Source: Candidatus Halobeggiatoa sp. HSG11
GTDB taxonomy: Bacteria > Pseudomonadota > Gammaproteobacteria > Beggiatoales > Beggiatoaceae
Direction: 5' to 3'
DNA length: 64,000 nucleotides
Assembly: GCA_030378105.1 (NCBI GenBank)
Contig: JAUCGL010000006.1
Coordinates: 1-64,000 of the forward strand
A model generated the notes under the pieces. That model was given only the letters and a program-made list of their open reading frames with translations, had not been told where the DNA came from and made no database searches. Made by a program: the position numbers and the translations under genes. Below are positions 54,444-63,948 of this stretch, piece by piece; positions within the stretch are counted from its first letter, which is position 1; each line of letters opens with the position of its first letter.

Positions 54444-55029
54444 AATAAACCCCAAATAGTTGCATATATTATAGTTTTCTGATTAAATAGATACAAGTAG
54501 CTTATGGTAGTTCTTCTACAGCCCCAAGCCTAGACAATTAACTAATGTAGCATAGTTCTTGCCGTACAGTAATTATAGCATGGTGACTTGCTTCCTTAAT
54601 TGGAGCAAATTTATGTCATTATCACATCTCTATATTGTTCAATCTGAAAACGATCTAATTAAAATAGGCCGTAGTTAGATGTCCTAAAAGATGGATTGCT
54701 GAAATTTCCAAAGCGACCGACACAGCAGTTGTTAAGCAATATTTATCCCCACTTTGTTTGAATGCCCATAAAATTGAGCGTTATTTACACAAATATTTTG
54801 CTAAACTATGCTAATCATTATTAACAATTTGATTAACAAAACAAAAATCCTTCACCCACTTCTTTTAAACCTAATAATCCCCAAATACAATTATTAATCA
54901 ATTTTAAGGAGAGGATGGAGGAGGTATACAAACGAGAAATGTTATAGTTAAAGTGTAAATAGTTTTCTGCGTAACATCAGTTAAAATAAACAAGAACATT
55001 TAAATAAAACAAAAATTAGGAACATACTT
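54444..55029. other. Intergenic region with a GIY-YIG remnant
   Basis: AT-rich; contains the pseudogene described below and the upstream region of dxr with AGGAACATACT before its TTG start. Confidence 0.55.
54613..54814 (+). pseudogene. Frameshifted GIY-YIG/T5orf172-like gene fragment
   Basis: First frame: MSLSHLYIVQSENDLIKIGRS then a stop. In another frame the protein continues RCPKRWIAEISKATDTAVVK and on to NAHKIERYLHKYFAKLC. The YIVQ...IKIGRS start and the RCP.RW..EISKAT and HKIERYLHKYF segments match GIY-YIG nuclease-like domains found in phage and mobile-element proteins. A one-base change would join them, but the protein would still be short. Dead or a very small fragment. Confidence 0.6.
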
Positions 55030-56193
55030 TTGAAAAAAATAACTATATTAGGAGCTACTGGCACTATCGGTATTAATACTTTAGATGTCATTAAGTTATA
55101 TAAAAATGACTTTGAAGTAACTGCATTAACAGCAAATAAAAATATAGAACGATTAGAAAAACTCTGTCAAGAATGGCAACCTAAATATGCAGTTATGGCA
55201 GATACGGATGCTGCTGAACAGCTTGAGCAACGATTAAAAAATTTACCAATCGAAGTTTTAAGCGGAGTTGAAGGATTAACTAAAGTAGCCAGTTTAACAG
55301 AAGTAGATATGGTTATGGCTGGTATAGTTGGAGGTGCCGGTTTAATACCTACTTTGGCAGCCGCACAGGCAGGTAAACGAGTTCTATTAGCTAATAAAGA
55401 AGCTTTAGTTATGTCAGGTCAATTGTTCATTGATGCTATCCGTCAAAATAATGCCGAACTATTACCAATCGACAGTGAGCATAACGCAATCTTTCAATGT
55501 CTGCCCAATTCTGAGCAAGCAGGAATCCAAAAGCAAGGAGTGAATAAAATTTTATTGACTGCTTCTGGTGGTCCATTTCGTACTTTTTCCATCGACCAAT
55601 TACAAAATGTTACTCCAGCTCAGGCTTGTAAACATCCAAATTGGAGTATGGGACAGAAAATTTCAGTAGATTCGGCTACGATGATGAATAAAGGATTAGA
55701 AGTTATTGAAGCTTGTTGGCTGTTTAACTCACAACCGAAAGATATTGAAGTGGTTTTACATCCTCAGAGCATAATCCATTCTTTGGTTGAATATGTTGAT
55801 GGTTCACTTTTAGCACAGTTAGGCAATCCTGATATGCGTACTCCGATTGCTTATGCTTTGGGCTGGCCAAATAGAATTAAATCTGGAGTTAAACGGTTGA
55901 GTTTGATTGATGTAGCTAGGTTGGATTTTGAAGCGATGGATTTTAAACGTTTTCCTTGTTTGCAATTGGCTTATGATGCTATGCAAGTTGGTGGAACTAG
56001 TACGGTTATTTTGAATGCTGCTAATGAAATTGCAGTACAAGCTTTTTTACAGGAAAAATTGAAGTTTATTGAAATACCTAAAGTAATTGAAACAACATTG
56101 TCTCGTTTAACCAGTAAAGATGCTGATTCTTTGGATATTATTCTTAAGGCGGATACGGAGGCTCGTCAATTAGCTACTGAGTTGGTTGCTTGA
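55030..56193 (+). CDS. dxr: 1-deoxy-D-xylulose 5-phosphate reductoisomerase
   Basis: 387-aa enzyme of the MEP isoprenoid pathway that makes 2-C-methyl-D-erythritol 4-phosphate. The Rossmann motif is GATGTIG (residues 8-14; usual GSTGSIG). LLANKEALVMSG, IDSEHNAIFQCL, LTASGGPFR and SVDSATMMNKGLEVIEA are conserved motifs with metal and substrate residues. Length is normal. The start must be TTG because the NADPH motif begins at residue 8 and no ATG lies upstream in frame; AGGA is well placed. Core gene, next to a NirN-like gene without obvious link. Confidence 0.96.
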   Translation: MKKITILGATGTIGINTLDVIKLYKNDFEVTALTANKNIERLEKLCQEWQPKYAVMADTDAAEQLEQRLKNLPIEVLSGVEGLTKVASLTEVDMVMAGIVGGAGLIPTLAAAQAGKRVLLANKEALVMSGQLFIDAIRQNNAELLPIDSEHNAIFQCLPNSEQAGIQKQGVNKILLTASGGPFRTFSIDQLQNVTPAQACKHPNWSMGQKISVDSATMMNKGLEVIEACWLFNSQPKDIEVVLHPQSIIHSLVEYVDGSLLAQLGNPDMRTPIAYALGWPNRIKSGVKRLSLIDVARLDFEAMDFKRFPCLQLAYDAMQVGGTSTVILNAANEIAVQAFLQEKLKFIEIPKVIETTLSRLTSKDADSLDIILKADTEARQLATELVA

Positions 56194-56533
56194 GAAATGG
56201 AATGATGTTTAGAATCGTTCTGGGATGGTGAAAATTCTCGAAAAAAACTACCCAAAACTAAAAAAATCAAGTAAGTTTTTTGTTCCATTCAACCCAACTT
56301 GATAAGTAGCAAAACGATGAAATACAAAAGCCCTTAACATAAACTGGTTAAATTTTTTGAAATGGTTTCTCACTTTTTTTCATATTATTGATTTCTTTTT
56401 AATGGGAACACCTGCTGTATAAAAATCATGACTTGTGCTTTTATCCAGTATCACTTATAATCCTGTGACTAAGGAATTTGTATACAAATCTTATGTTTTT
56501 GTGTAGCTCCAGTAACTTAAAATATTTTAAATT
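56194..56533. other. Intergenic region, nothing recognised
   Basis: Low-complexity AT-rich sequence with several A- and T-runs. No repeat shared with other regions and no coding feature was recognised. There is no clear ribosome-binding site before the following ATG. Confidence 0.5.
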
Positions 56534-58072
56534 ATGAAATTATTACCATTCTTATTATTAATCTCCTTCATTGTTAATGCTAACCCAGTTTATAAACAAC
56601 ATTGTGCCGAATGTCATGGCATTGATCGTTTAGGACACACCGGCCCAGCTTTATTACCAGAAAATCTTAGTAGATTACGAAAAAATAAAGCCAGTATTAT
56701 TATTAAGCAAGGCTCAGTTGCAACTCAGATGCCAGCTTTTGGGGATAAAATTTCCGATGCCCAAATTCAAACTTTAGTGGATTACATCTACACTCCCTTG
56801 CCAGAAATTCCAAAAATGGGGATGGCAGAAATTAAAGCTACTCATATCGTTCATCACCTAGCTGGAAGTCTTCCGGATAAACCAACTTTTGATGCCGATC
56901 TTCTCAACTTATTTTTAGTAGTTGAGTTAGGTGATCACCATGCAACGGTATTGGATGGCGACAAATTAGAGCCAATTTACCGTTTTAAAACTCGATTTGC
57001 ATTACATGGTGGACCTAAATATTCTTCAGATGGACGCTTTGTTTATTTGGCTTCTCGTGATGGTTGGGTTAGTAAATTTGATATTTATAATCTCAGAATA
57101 GTAGCAGAGATTCGAGCTGGAATTAATACTCGAAATTTAGCAGTGTCATCTGATAATAAATACGTTATGGTAGGTAACTATTTACCTCATACTTTGGTTA
57201 TACTGGATGCCAAAAATTTAACTCCCATTCAAGTCATTGATGTGCAAGATGACAAGGGTAAAAGCTCTCGTATAAGTGCAGTTTATGTTGCTCCACCAAG
57301 ACATAGTTTTATTGCAGCTTTGAAGGACATAAAAGAAGTTTGGGAAATTCCATATAGTGATAAGGCCAAGTCATTACCAGTTTATTTAGGCCCAATGCAT
57401 GATTATCGGCAAGATTCTGGAGAAGACCCTTTAATTGATAAAAGAGAGTTTCCAATTAGACGGATTAAATTAGATGGATTTTTAGATGATTTTTTCTTTG
57501 ACAAAAACTATTTACATTTAATTGGGGCAGCACGAGATGGAGTTAAAGGGCAAGTTATAAGTATGATTTTGGGACGTAAAATTGCTGAAATTGATTTGCC
57601 GGGTATGCCACATTTAGGCTCAGGAATAACTTGGGATTATAAAGGCATTCCAGTATTAGCAACCCCTAATCTTAAAGCTGGAATAGTAAGTATAATTGAC
57701 ATGCGGACTTGGAAAACTATAAAAAAACTCGAAACTTTAGGGCCGGGTTTCTTTATGCGTAGCCATGAGAATAGTAAGTACGCATGGGTAGATGTATTTT
57801 TTGGGCCTAATAAAGATGCGGTACATATAATTGATAAGCAAACTTTGGAAATTGTCAAAACTCTTCGCCCAACCGCCGGTAAAACTGCCGCTCATGTTGA
57901 ATTTGATCGTTATGGTAAATATGCACTGTTAAGCATATGGGATATGGACGGTGCTTTAGTTATCTACGATGCTGCGACTTTGGAAGAAATTAAACGTTTA
58001 CCTATGCATAAACCATCTGGTAAATATAATGTTTACAATAAAACTCGGCTTTCCAGTGGCACTAGTCATTAA
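56534..58072 (+). CDS. nirN: Cytochrome cd1-like protein, NirN type
   Basis: 512 aa. Signal peptide (about 1-16), one c-type haem site CAECH (C24-H28, with axial Met in ATQMPAFGD), then an eight-bladed d1 propeller (about 110-512). Segments such as YLGPMHDYR, LPGMPHLGSGI, LGPGFFMRSHE, GKTAAHVEF and the end KPSGKYNVYNKTRLSSGTSH match my memory of NirN (dihydro-haem d1 dehydrogenase) better than NirS, and the length also fits NirN better. NirN acts in the periplasm in the last step of haem d1 synthesis. No nirS, nirF or other nir gene is near. Gene symbol is tentative; a solitary cd1 reductase paralogue is the main alternative. Confidence 0.75.
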   Translation: MKLLPFLLLISFIVNANPVYKQHCAECHGIDRLGHTGPALLPENLSRLRKNKASIIIKQGSVATQMPAFGDKISDAQIQTLVDYIYTPLPEIPKMGMAEIKATHIVHHLAGSLPDKPTFDADLLNLFLVVELGDHHATVLDGDKLEPIYRFKTRFALHGGPKYSSDGRFVYLASRDGWVSKFDIYNLRIVAEIRAGINTRNLAVSSDNKYVMVGNYLPHTLVILDAKNLTPIQVIDVQDDKGKSSRISAVYVAPPRHSFIAALKDIKEVWEIPYSDKAKSLPVYLGPMHDYRQDSGEDPLIDKREFPIRRIKLDGFLDDFFFDKNYLHLIGAARDGVKGQVISMILGRKIAEIDLPGMPHLGSGITWDYKGIPVLATPNLKAGIVSIIDMRTWKTIKKLETLGPGFFMRSHENSKYAWVDVFFGPNKDAVHIIDKQTLEIVKTLRPTAGKTAAHVEFDRYGKYALLSIWDMDGALVIYDAATLEEIKRLPMHKPSGKYNVYNKTRLSSGTSH

Positions 58073-58079
58073 TTTTTTT

Positions 58080-58285
58080 AAGAAGCCTTATTTTGGAGTT
58101 CAAAGCTTCGGCTTTGTTAATAATTAATTTATAAACCAATAATATCAAAGTTTTGCTTTGTAAATATATAATTTATAAGTCAATAATACCAAAGCTTTGC
58201 TTTGAACTCCGGTAAATTTTCCTTAACTTAATGGCAGTGATCCAAAGCTTAGAGCTTTGAACTTCAGCTTAAAACAGAGAATATA
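58080..58285. repeat. Four related CAAAGC...GCTTTG hairpins in tandem
   Basis: CAAAGCTTCGGCTTTG, CAAAGTTTTGCTTTG, CAAAGCTTTGCTTTG and CAAAGCTTAGAGCTTTG follow each other, with AATTTATAA.CAATAAT spacers repeated twice and GGAGTTC/GAACTCC flanks. They may end transcription of the NirN-like gene and precede the sulfotransferase gene. Confidence 0.75.
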
Positions 58286-61200
58286 ATGCAAATCATAGTC
58301 TTAGGAATGCACCGTTCTGGTACTTCGATGGTAGCCAGATTATTAAATATGATGGGAGCTTATTTTTCCCCAGATGATGTTGCTATGCAAGCTTCCAAAG
58401 CCAATCCAAAAGGTCATTGGGAACGTGAAGACATACGAATTTTAAATGACGATATTTTACAATCACTGGGTATATCGTGGGACAATATCAATGATTTTGA
58501 ACCGTCATTATTGACTGAAACAATTTGTGAAGAATTTGCTCCTCGAATCCAAAAAATTATTTTTAATTTAGATTCACATCGGCCTTGGATGATCAAGGAC
58601 CCACGTTTATGTTTATTGCTACCAGTTTGGGAACAAGTATTGGAAGTGCCGATTTGTATTCATGTTTATCGCAATCCAATTCAAGTAGCACAATCTTTAA
58701 AAACTCGGGAAAAGATTTTATCTGTCAATGAAGGAGCTACGCTTAATAATACATTTTTAGCAGATTATTCCAATAATGCAATTGATTTCCCAGTTGTTTT
58801 AGGTATGGCGTTATGGGAAAAATATACACTTAATACACTAGCTTATTCTAAATCAATACCAAGAATATTAATGTCAATTCATGATTTAATAGCTAATCCG
58901 GTTAAAACAGTCAAAGCTTTATATAAAGACCTACTTATTCACGAAATACAAGGCTTACGTTTACCATCTGACAAAGAAATACTTGCTTTTATAGAACCAA
59001 AATTATTCCATGAACGTGGCAATAACCAATTACAAAGAAATTACATAAATACTCAGCAAACGAAATTAGTTAAAGCTTTCCAAAAAGGTAATATATTTGA
59101 ACTAGAGCCATTACCTGATTTGTCTATTGGTGCAAGTGAAATTTTAAAGGAATATCAAAATAAGCTGTTGGCTGCCAATAAAATTGTTAAAGATAAGAAA
59201 GAATTAACAGAATATTCTGCAACCACAAATAAGCAAAAATTACATATTAAGCATTTAGAAAAGCTAGTTGAAAAACTAACTCTTGATTTACACAATGCAG
59301 AAACAGCTCAACAAAATGAACAACAAGCAAAGTTAAATTTTCAACGTCAAAACAAAGTTTATCAAGGTCAGTGGAATATTGCTGAACAAAAAAATTCTGA
59401 ATTAGAGCAACAATTACAAGCTTTAAACAACTCTATACTTGAGAAAGAAACAACACTTACTCAACAAGAGCAACAGATTTCAGAATTAAATCAGCAAATT
59501 TCAGAACAAACTCAACAGATTTCTACCTTAACTCAACAACTACGACAACAAAATCAAAATGTTAATGAACTAACCCATTGGGTTTTTGCTCTTAATGAAG
59601 ATATAAATTCAGCTTTTAATTCATTGACTTGGCGTTCTGGGCGATTATTTACTAAAGCTGCATTGATTTTAATGTTTAAGAAGGAAGGTTTAACTAGCGA
59701 AGACCATATCAAAGAGATCATGGCTCAGGTACAAATTTGGAAAACCACTAATGATTCTTTTCAGGTATCCAATCCAACTCAATTACCAATAGCTCAGACA
59801 ACACCAGCCCTATTGACAACCATTAAACAAGCTATACAGCATGATTCAAGAGATTACTCTCTATGGATAAAAAGTTATGATATATTAACCAGTAAAGATA
59901 TTAAAATAATGCAGCAACATATTGAACAATGGGATAATTTACCATTAATTTCAATTGTGATGCCAACTTATAATACTTCTGAAAAATGTTTGCGAGAAGC
60001 AATCGAATCTGTTCAGCAACAAATCTATCCACATTGGGAATTATGTATTGCTGACGATGCTTCCACTGATTCTCAAATAAAAACTATTTTAGAAGAATAT
60101 GCAACTAAGGATCAACGTATTAAGTTGAAATTAAGAGAAGAAAATGGTCATATTTCTGCGGCTTCTAATACAGCTTTAGAACAAGTTACTGGTGATTTTA
60201 TTACCTTTTTAGATCATGATGATGTATTAACTAAACATGCACTTTTTTGGGTAGTACAGGCAATTATTGATAATCCACAAGCTAAATTACTTTATTCTGA
60301 TGAGGATAAATTAAATGAGCTTGGAGAACGTTGTGATCCATATTTTAAACCAGATTGGAATCCCGATTTATTTTTATCACATAATTATATAACTCATCTA
60401 TTAGTTTATTCTGCCGATTTGGTTAAACAAGTTAATGGTTTCAGAGAGGGTTTTGAAGGGGCTCAAGATTACGATTTAGCATTACGAATAATTGAGCAAA
60501 TAAGCTCAGAGCAAATTTATCATATTCCCCGAATTCTGTATCATTGGCGAGCCGCAAGTGGTAGTACAGCTTTACATGGTTCTGAGAAACCTTATACGAT
60601 AATTGCGGCTGAAACTGCTGTCAGTGAATATTTAACTAGACAAAATATTGCGGCTGATGTGACTGAATCAACTTTACTGTTAGGAGCGATACGGGTTAAA
60701 TATCAATTACCAGAGAAATTACCGCTGGTTAGCATAATCATTCCGACTTATAATGGCATAGATTTATTGCAGAGATGTATTGATGGTTTGTTGCATAATA
60801 CTGATTATCAAAATATTGAAATATTAATTATCAATAATAATAGTGATGATCCAGCAACTTTGGCTTATATGCAACAATTGCAAACAGATGGACAAGCTCG
60901 TATTTTAGACTATACCCAGCCTTTCAATTATCCAGCACTTAATAATTTTGCAGTCGAACATGCTAAGGGCGAGTTAATTTGTCTGTTAAATAATGATATA
61001 GAAATTATTTCTGCTGATTGGTTGACTGAAATGGTTAGCCATGCAATACGACCAGAAATTGGTGCAGTTGGAGCTAAATTATGGTATCCTGATAATAGAT
61101 TGCAACATGGTGGTATCATAACTGGTTTGGGTGGAATTGCCGGGCATTCGCATAAATATTTGGCTAAAGAGCATGTAGGATATTTTGGCCGAATTGCTTT

Positions 61201-61573
61201 AACTCAGAACTTATCTGCTGTTACGGCTGCTTGTTTAGTTATGCGAAAGGAAACTTATCTACATGTTAATGGTTTAGATGCTGAAAATTTGGCAGTTGCT
61301 TTTAATGATGTGGATTTTTGTTTACGCATAAAAGAATCTGGCTTACGCATCTTATGGACACCATATGCAGAATTATATCACCATGAATCAGCTAGTCGAG
61401 GCCAAGAAAATACCCCAGAAAAAGTGGTCCGTTTCCAAACGGAATGTGTCTATATGAAAAGTCGTTGGGGAGAAGGATTGTTAAAAGATTTTGCTTATAG
61501 CCCTAATTTGACTTTGGATACAGAGGATTTTGCTTATGCTTGGCCACCTAGAGTTTCTTCAATAAGTTCTTAA
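58286..61573 (+). CDS. Sulfotransferase / coiled-coil / double GT2 glycosyltransferase fusion
   Basis: 1095 aa. Residues 1-275 form a sulfotransferase-like P-loop domain with the PAPS 5'-phosphosulfate loop GMHRSGTSMV at the start, DPRLCLL and RNPIQVAQSL. A Gln-rich coiled coil (about 295-440) is followed by a linker with a Trp-rich turn. Two GT2 domains come next: the first (about 552-770) has PTYN, ADDAS and LDHDD; the second (about 812-1060) has PTYNG, NNNSDD, LLNNDIEI and a late HHE.ASRG. The layout suggests one protein that both elongates and sulfates a surface glycan, with the coiled coil for assembly. It is the first of three glycan genes on the strand. Confidence 0.85.
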   Translation: MQIIVLGMHRSGTSMVARLLNMMGAYFSPDDVAMQASKANPKGHWEREDIRILNDDILQSLGISWDNINDFEPSLLTETICEEFAPRIQKIIFNLDSHRPWMIKDPRLCLLLPVWEQVLEVPICIHVYRNPIQVAQSLKTREKILSVNEGATLNNTFLADYSNNAIDFPVVLGMALWEKYTLNTLAYSKSIPRILMSIHDLIANPVKTVKALYKDLLIHEIQGLRLPSDKEILAFIEPKLFHERGNNQLQRNYINTQQTKLVKAFQKGNIFELEPLPDLSIGASEILKEYQNKLLAANKIVKDKKELTEYSATTNKQKLHIKHLEKLVEKLTLDLHNAETAQQNEQQAKLNFQRQNKVYQGQWNIAEQKNSELEQQLQALNNSILEKETTLTQQEQQISELNQQISEQTQQISTLTQQLRQQNQNVNELTHWVFALNEDINSAFNSLTWRSGRLFTKAALILMFKKEGLTSEDHIKEIMAQVQIWKTTNDSFQVSNPTQLPIAQTTPALLTTIKQAIQHDSRDYSLWIKSYDILTSKDIKIMQQHIEQWDNLPLISIVMPTYNTSEKCLREAIESVQQQIYPHWELCIADDASTDSQIKTILEEYATKDQRIKLKLREENGHISAASNTALEQVTGDFITFLDHDDVLTKHALFWVVQAIIDNPQAKLLYSDEDKLNELGERCDPYFKPDWNPDLFLSHNYITHLLVYSADLVKQVNGFREGFEGAQDYDLALRIIEQISSEQIYHIPRILYHWRAASGSTALHGSEKPYTIIAAETAVSEYLTRQNIAADVTESTLLLGAIRVKYQLPEKLPLVSIIIPTYNGIDLLQRCIDGLLHNTDYQNIEILIINNNSDDPATLAYMQQLQTDGQARILDYTQPFNYPALNNFAVEHAKGELICLLNNDIEIISADWLTEMVSHAIRPEIGAVGAKLWYPDNRLQHGGIITGLGGIAGHSHKYLAKEHVGYFGRIALTQNLSAVTAACLVMRKETYLHVNGLDAENLAVAFNDVDFCLRIKESGLRILWTPYAELYHHESASRGQENTPEKVVRFQTECVYMKSRWGEGLLKDFAYSPNLTLDTEDFAYAWPPRVSSISS

Positions 61574-61622
61574 TTGTGAATGATTAATATAAAAAATATG
61601 GTATTTAAATAGGAATTAATTA

Positions 61623-62336
61623 ATGTCTACGCAATTAAACCATCGACAAAATGGTTATAGTTTTCTCAATGGAAACGGTTTAGAAATCGGTGCTTGCCAT
61701 CAACCAGCAACTATTCCAGACAACTGTACTATTGAGTATTGTGATGCTAACAGCAAGGAAGAAACAGTTAAATTGTTTCCAGAACTTGATATAAATACCT
61801 TGGTAGAGGTTGAACATATTTGTGATTTAGATAAAGATGGTCTATCTATTTTCCCTACAGAATATTTTGATTTTGTTATTTTAAATCATGTTATTGAGCA
61901 TGTAGCAAATCCAATAAAAGTGGTAGAGGAGTTGTTTAGAGTAGTTAAAAATGATGGTTATGTTGTTATTTCAGCTCCGGATAAAGATTTCACTTTTGAT
62001 AAAGAACGTGCTTTAACTCCATTTGCTCACTTACGTGAAGAGTATGAAAACAATGTAAATTTTGTTACAGATGAGCATTATATAGACTTTTTAAAAGCTG
62101 TACATCCTAACGCATATAAGCAAGGACCTGATAAGTTATCAAAACATATTAACACTGTTAAAAAGCGACGCGAACATGCTCATGTTTGGGATTCCAAAAC
62201 ATTTGATGAATTTATGTTAAATACACTTGAATTATTGAACTTACAAGCAACTTGTGTACTTGTTAATTTTGGTAATGACAACAAATTTGAGTATTTTTCT
62301 GTTTGGAAAAATTTAAAAAAATCTTTTATAAAATAA
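61623..62336 (+). CDS. Class I SAM-dependent methyltransferase
   Basis: 237-aa methyltransferase. The glycine-rich motif I is LEIGACHQPA (about residues 20-29) and the acidic end of strand 2 is EYCDAN. FDFVILNHVIEHVANPIK and the VVKNDGYVVISAPDKD strand-loop are typical of the Methyltransf_11/23 type used on sugars or lipids. It sits 49 bp after the fusion glycosyltransferase and before a sulfotransferase, so sugar O-methylation of the same glycan is likely. AGGAATTAATTA precedes the ATG. Confidence 0.85.
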   Translation: MSTQLNHRQNGYSFLNGNGLEIGACHQPATIPDNCTIEYCDANSKEETVKLFPELDINTLVEVEHICDLDKDGLSIFPTEYFDFVILNHVIEHVANPIKVVEELFRVVKNDGYVVISAPDKDFTFDKERALTPFAHLREEYENNVNFVTDEHYIDFLKAVHPNAYKQGPDKLSKHINTVKKRREHAHVWDSKTFDEFMLNTLELLNLQATCVLVNFGNDNKFEYFSVWKNLKKSFIK

Positions 62337-62396
62337 AACTGATTGAAACCTTTACGAAGAAGTCAAACATCTTTATAGTTGGTTATAAATGAAATT

Positions 62397-63092
62397 ATGG
62401 AAAAAAAAATAATATTTCTACATATCCCAAAAACGGCAGGGACATCTTTACGTGATATAGTTGAAAAAGAATATCCTGAAAAATGTTTATCAGTTTATCC
62501 ACCATGGCCTTATCAACCAGAAGTTCTTGCAGAGGAAATAAAAGCTAGGTTACCTTCTGTAAAAGTATTGTATGGTCATGTCTTATTTGGTCTTCATCAT
62601 CACCTAAATATTGATGCTCAATATATTACTTTCTTACGTAATCCTATCGAAAGGGTGAACTCTTTTTTTAACCATAGTGCCTATCACTCTCATGCTGGAT
62701 ATTATAAGGCAATACAAAATGGTTTATCCTTATTGCAATTGTTAGAAAGCGAACAAGTTTTACAACAAACTAATAATATGATAACCCGTATGTTGGCCGC
62801 TTACCATACTAATAACTTGCTTGATGATGAACGTGTCCTTGAACAAGCTTTAGAAAATATTGACAAGCATTTTTGTGTGGTTGGTTTAATGGAAAAATTT
62901 GCTGAGTCGGTAAATTTATTGGGCAAAAAATTAGATTGGCAGTCTGCTTATGAAATTCCTTATCTCAATGTTGTTGCAAAGAAACATATTCAAGAAGTGG
63001 ATGCACAAACACAAGCTGCTTTAGAAAAATACAATCGTTTAGATATATTGCTTTATGAACATGTTAGTAAGAATTTTTCATCAGTCACATAA
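62397..63092 (+). CDS. Sulfotransferase-family protein
   Basis: 231 aa from an ATG; a TTG six codons earlier is less likely. PAPS-dependent sulfotransferase fold of the 2-O-sulfotransferase-like type. The 5'-PSB loop is IFLHIPKTAGTSLR (about 5-18), followed by LYGHVLFGLHHHL and the 3'-PB segment TFLRNPIERVNSFF. Later segments (DKHFCVVGLMEKFAES) are normal for the family. It probably sulfates a surface glycan together with the two upstream genes. A broken relative lies about 190 bp downstream. Confidence 0.87.
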   Translation: MEKKIIFLHIPKTAGTSLRDIVEKEYPEKCLSVYPPWPYQPEVLAEEIKARLPSVKVLYGHVLFGLHHHLNIDAQYITFLRNPIERVNSFFNHSAYHSHAGYYKAIQNGLSLLQLLESEQVLQQTNNMITRMLAAYHTNNLLDDERVLEQALENIDKHFCVVGLMEKFAESVNLLGKKLDWQSAYEIPYLNVVAKKHIQEVDAQTQAALEKYNRLDILLYEHVSKNFSSVT

Positions 63093-63277
63093 ATTAGAAA
63101 AAGGAAATTTTTTTAAAGTATTACATTTTTAACATTATCCACAGATCGAAACTATTTCATTGGTTATAATATATTAATTTATCATGCTAAATTATTAAAA
63201 GAACCAAAAAAATTTCGTGATAATTCAGTGCTTATGATATTCCACCATGCTATTTAACTTAAATACACATTAAAAAC
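63093..63277. other. Spacer before the sulfotransferase relic
   Basis: AT-rich, no coding feature recognised. Confidence 0.4.
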
Positions 63278-63447
63278 ATGTTGATATCAATACATATACC
63301 AAAAACTGGTGGAACTTCATTTCGTACTCTTTTGGAAGACATTTTAAGGACAAACTATTACTTGATTACACTAATCGTCCCATGAAAAATGGCAATTTAG
63401 TACGTAATATAAGTGCATTAGGCGGAATATTTGTAACATCTCATTAA
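63278..63447 (+). pseudogene. Frameshifted sulfotransferase fragment
   Basis: MLISIHIPKTGGTSFRTLLE starts a sulfotransferase with its PAPS loop. A frameshift near 63340 moves the rest to another frame, which reads HFKDKLLLDYTNRPMKNGNL and then NISALGGIFVTSH-stop. Only about 55 residues remain of a family of 200-300. It is a relic of a third gene of the glycan cluster. Confidence 0.7.
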
Positions 63448-63569
63448 CCACAGGTAAATCAAAAAAAAGTGTATAACTCGACTATCAAGTTTTTGACATG
63501 CATGAAATCGGAAAAATGATAAACTAAGTCATACAATCATTAGCTTGATATATCAATGAAGGCGTAGAC

Positions 63570-63948
63570 TCAAGCCTCCCCAAATTTCTGCCGTTCATAT
63601 GTTTTGCTGAATTCCTTAAGCACAAAAAGTCTTTTTGTCACTTTAACGATTTCATCAAGTTTTTTATGAGGGGTATCAGCATCGACAATACTACGAACAG
63701 CATCCACTTACTGCATCTATTTGAGATTTCTGTTGCAAGCTGCCAACTGTATAAGCAGGCAGTTTGTTTTCAATTGATATTTCTCTGTTGCGAAACAATA
63801 CCTTTTGCACCTTGTTTAATTGGCTTATGATTTGAACATTATCGAAAATCACAGTTGCTTTCTTCATGAATACGCTATTGCCATACAGTGCATCAGCTAA
63901 AATTGCTTTAACTAGAATTTGCGGATGATAAAACGGGTGGTCCTGCAA
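63570..63948 (-). pseudogene. Transposase fragment, broken by frameshift and truncated at both ends
   Basis: PQILVKAILADALYGNSVFM, VIFDNVQIISQLNKVQKVLF and AYTVGSLQQKSQ, then after a frameshift VRSIVDADTPHKKLDEIVKV to KTYERQKFGEA-stop, look like the middle of a DDE transposase (ADALYGN, ISQL.K.Q). The exact IS family could not be fixed. Its N-terminal side ends at a MITE-like repeat (from 63936), which probably inserted into it. Confidence 0.65.

Noticed and set aside
56534-58072. Calling the cytochrome cd1 homologue NirS (nitrite reductase)
   Set aside because: Length and the PHLGSGI, GPGFFMRSHE and KPSGKYNV segments fit NirN better; not excluded, so NirN is given as tentative.
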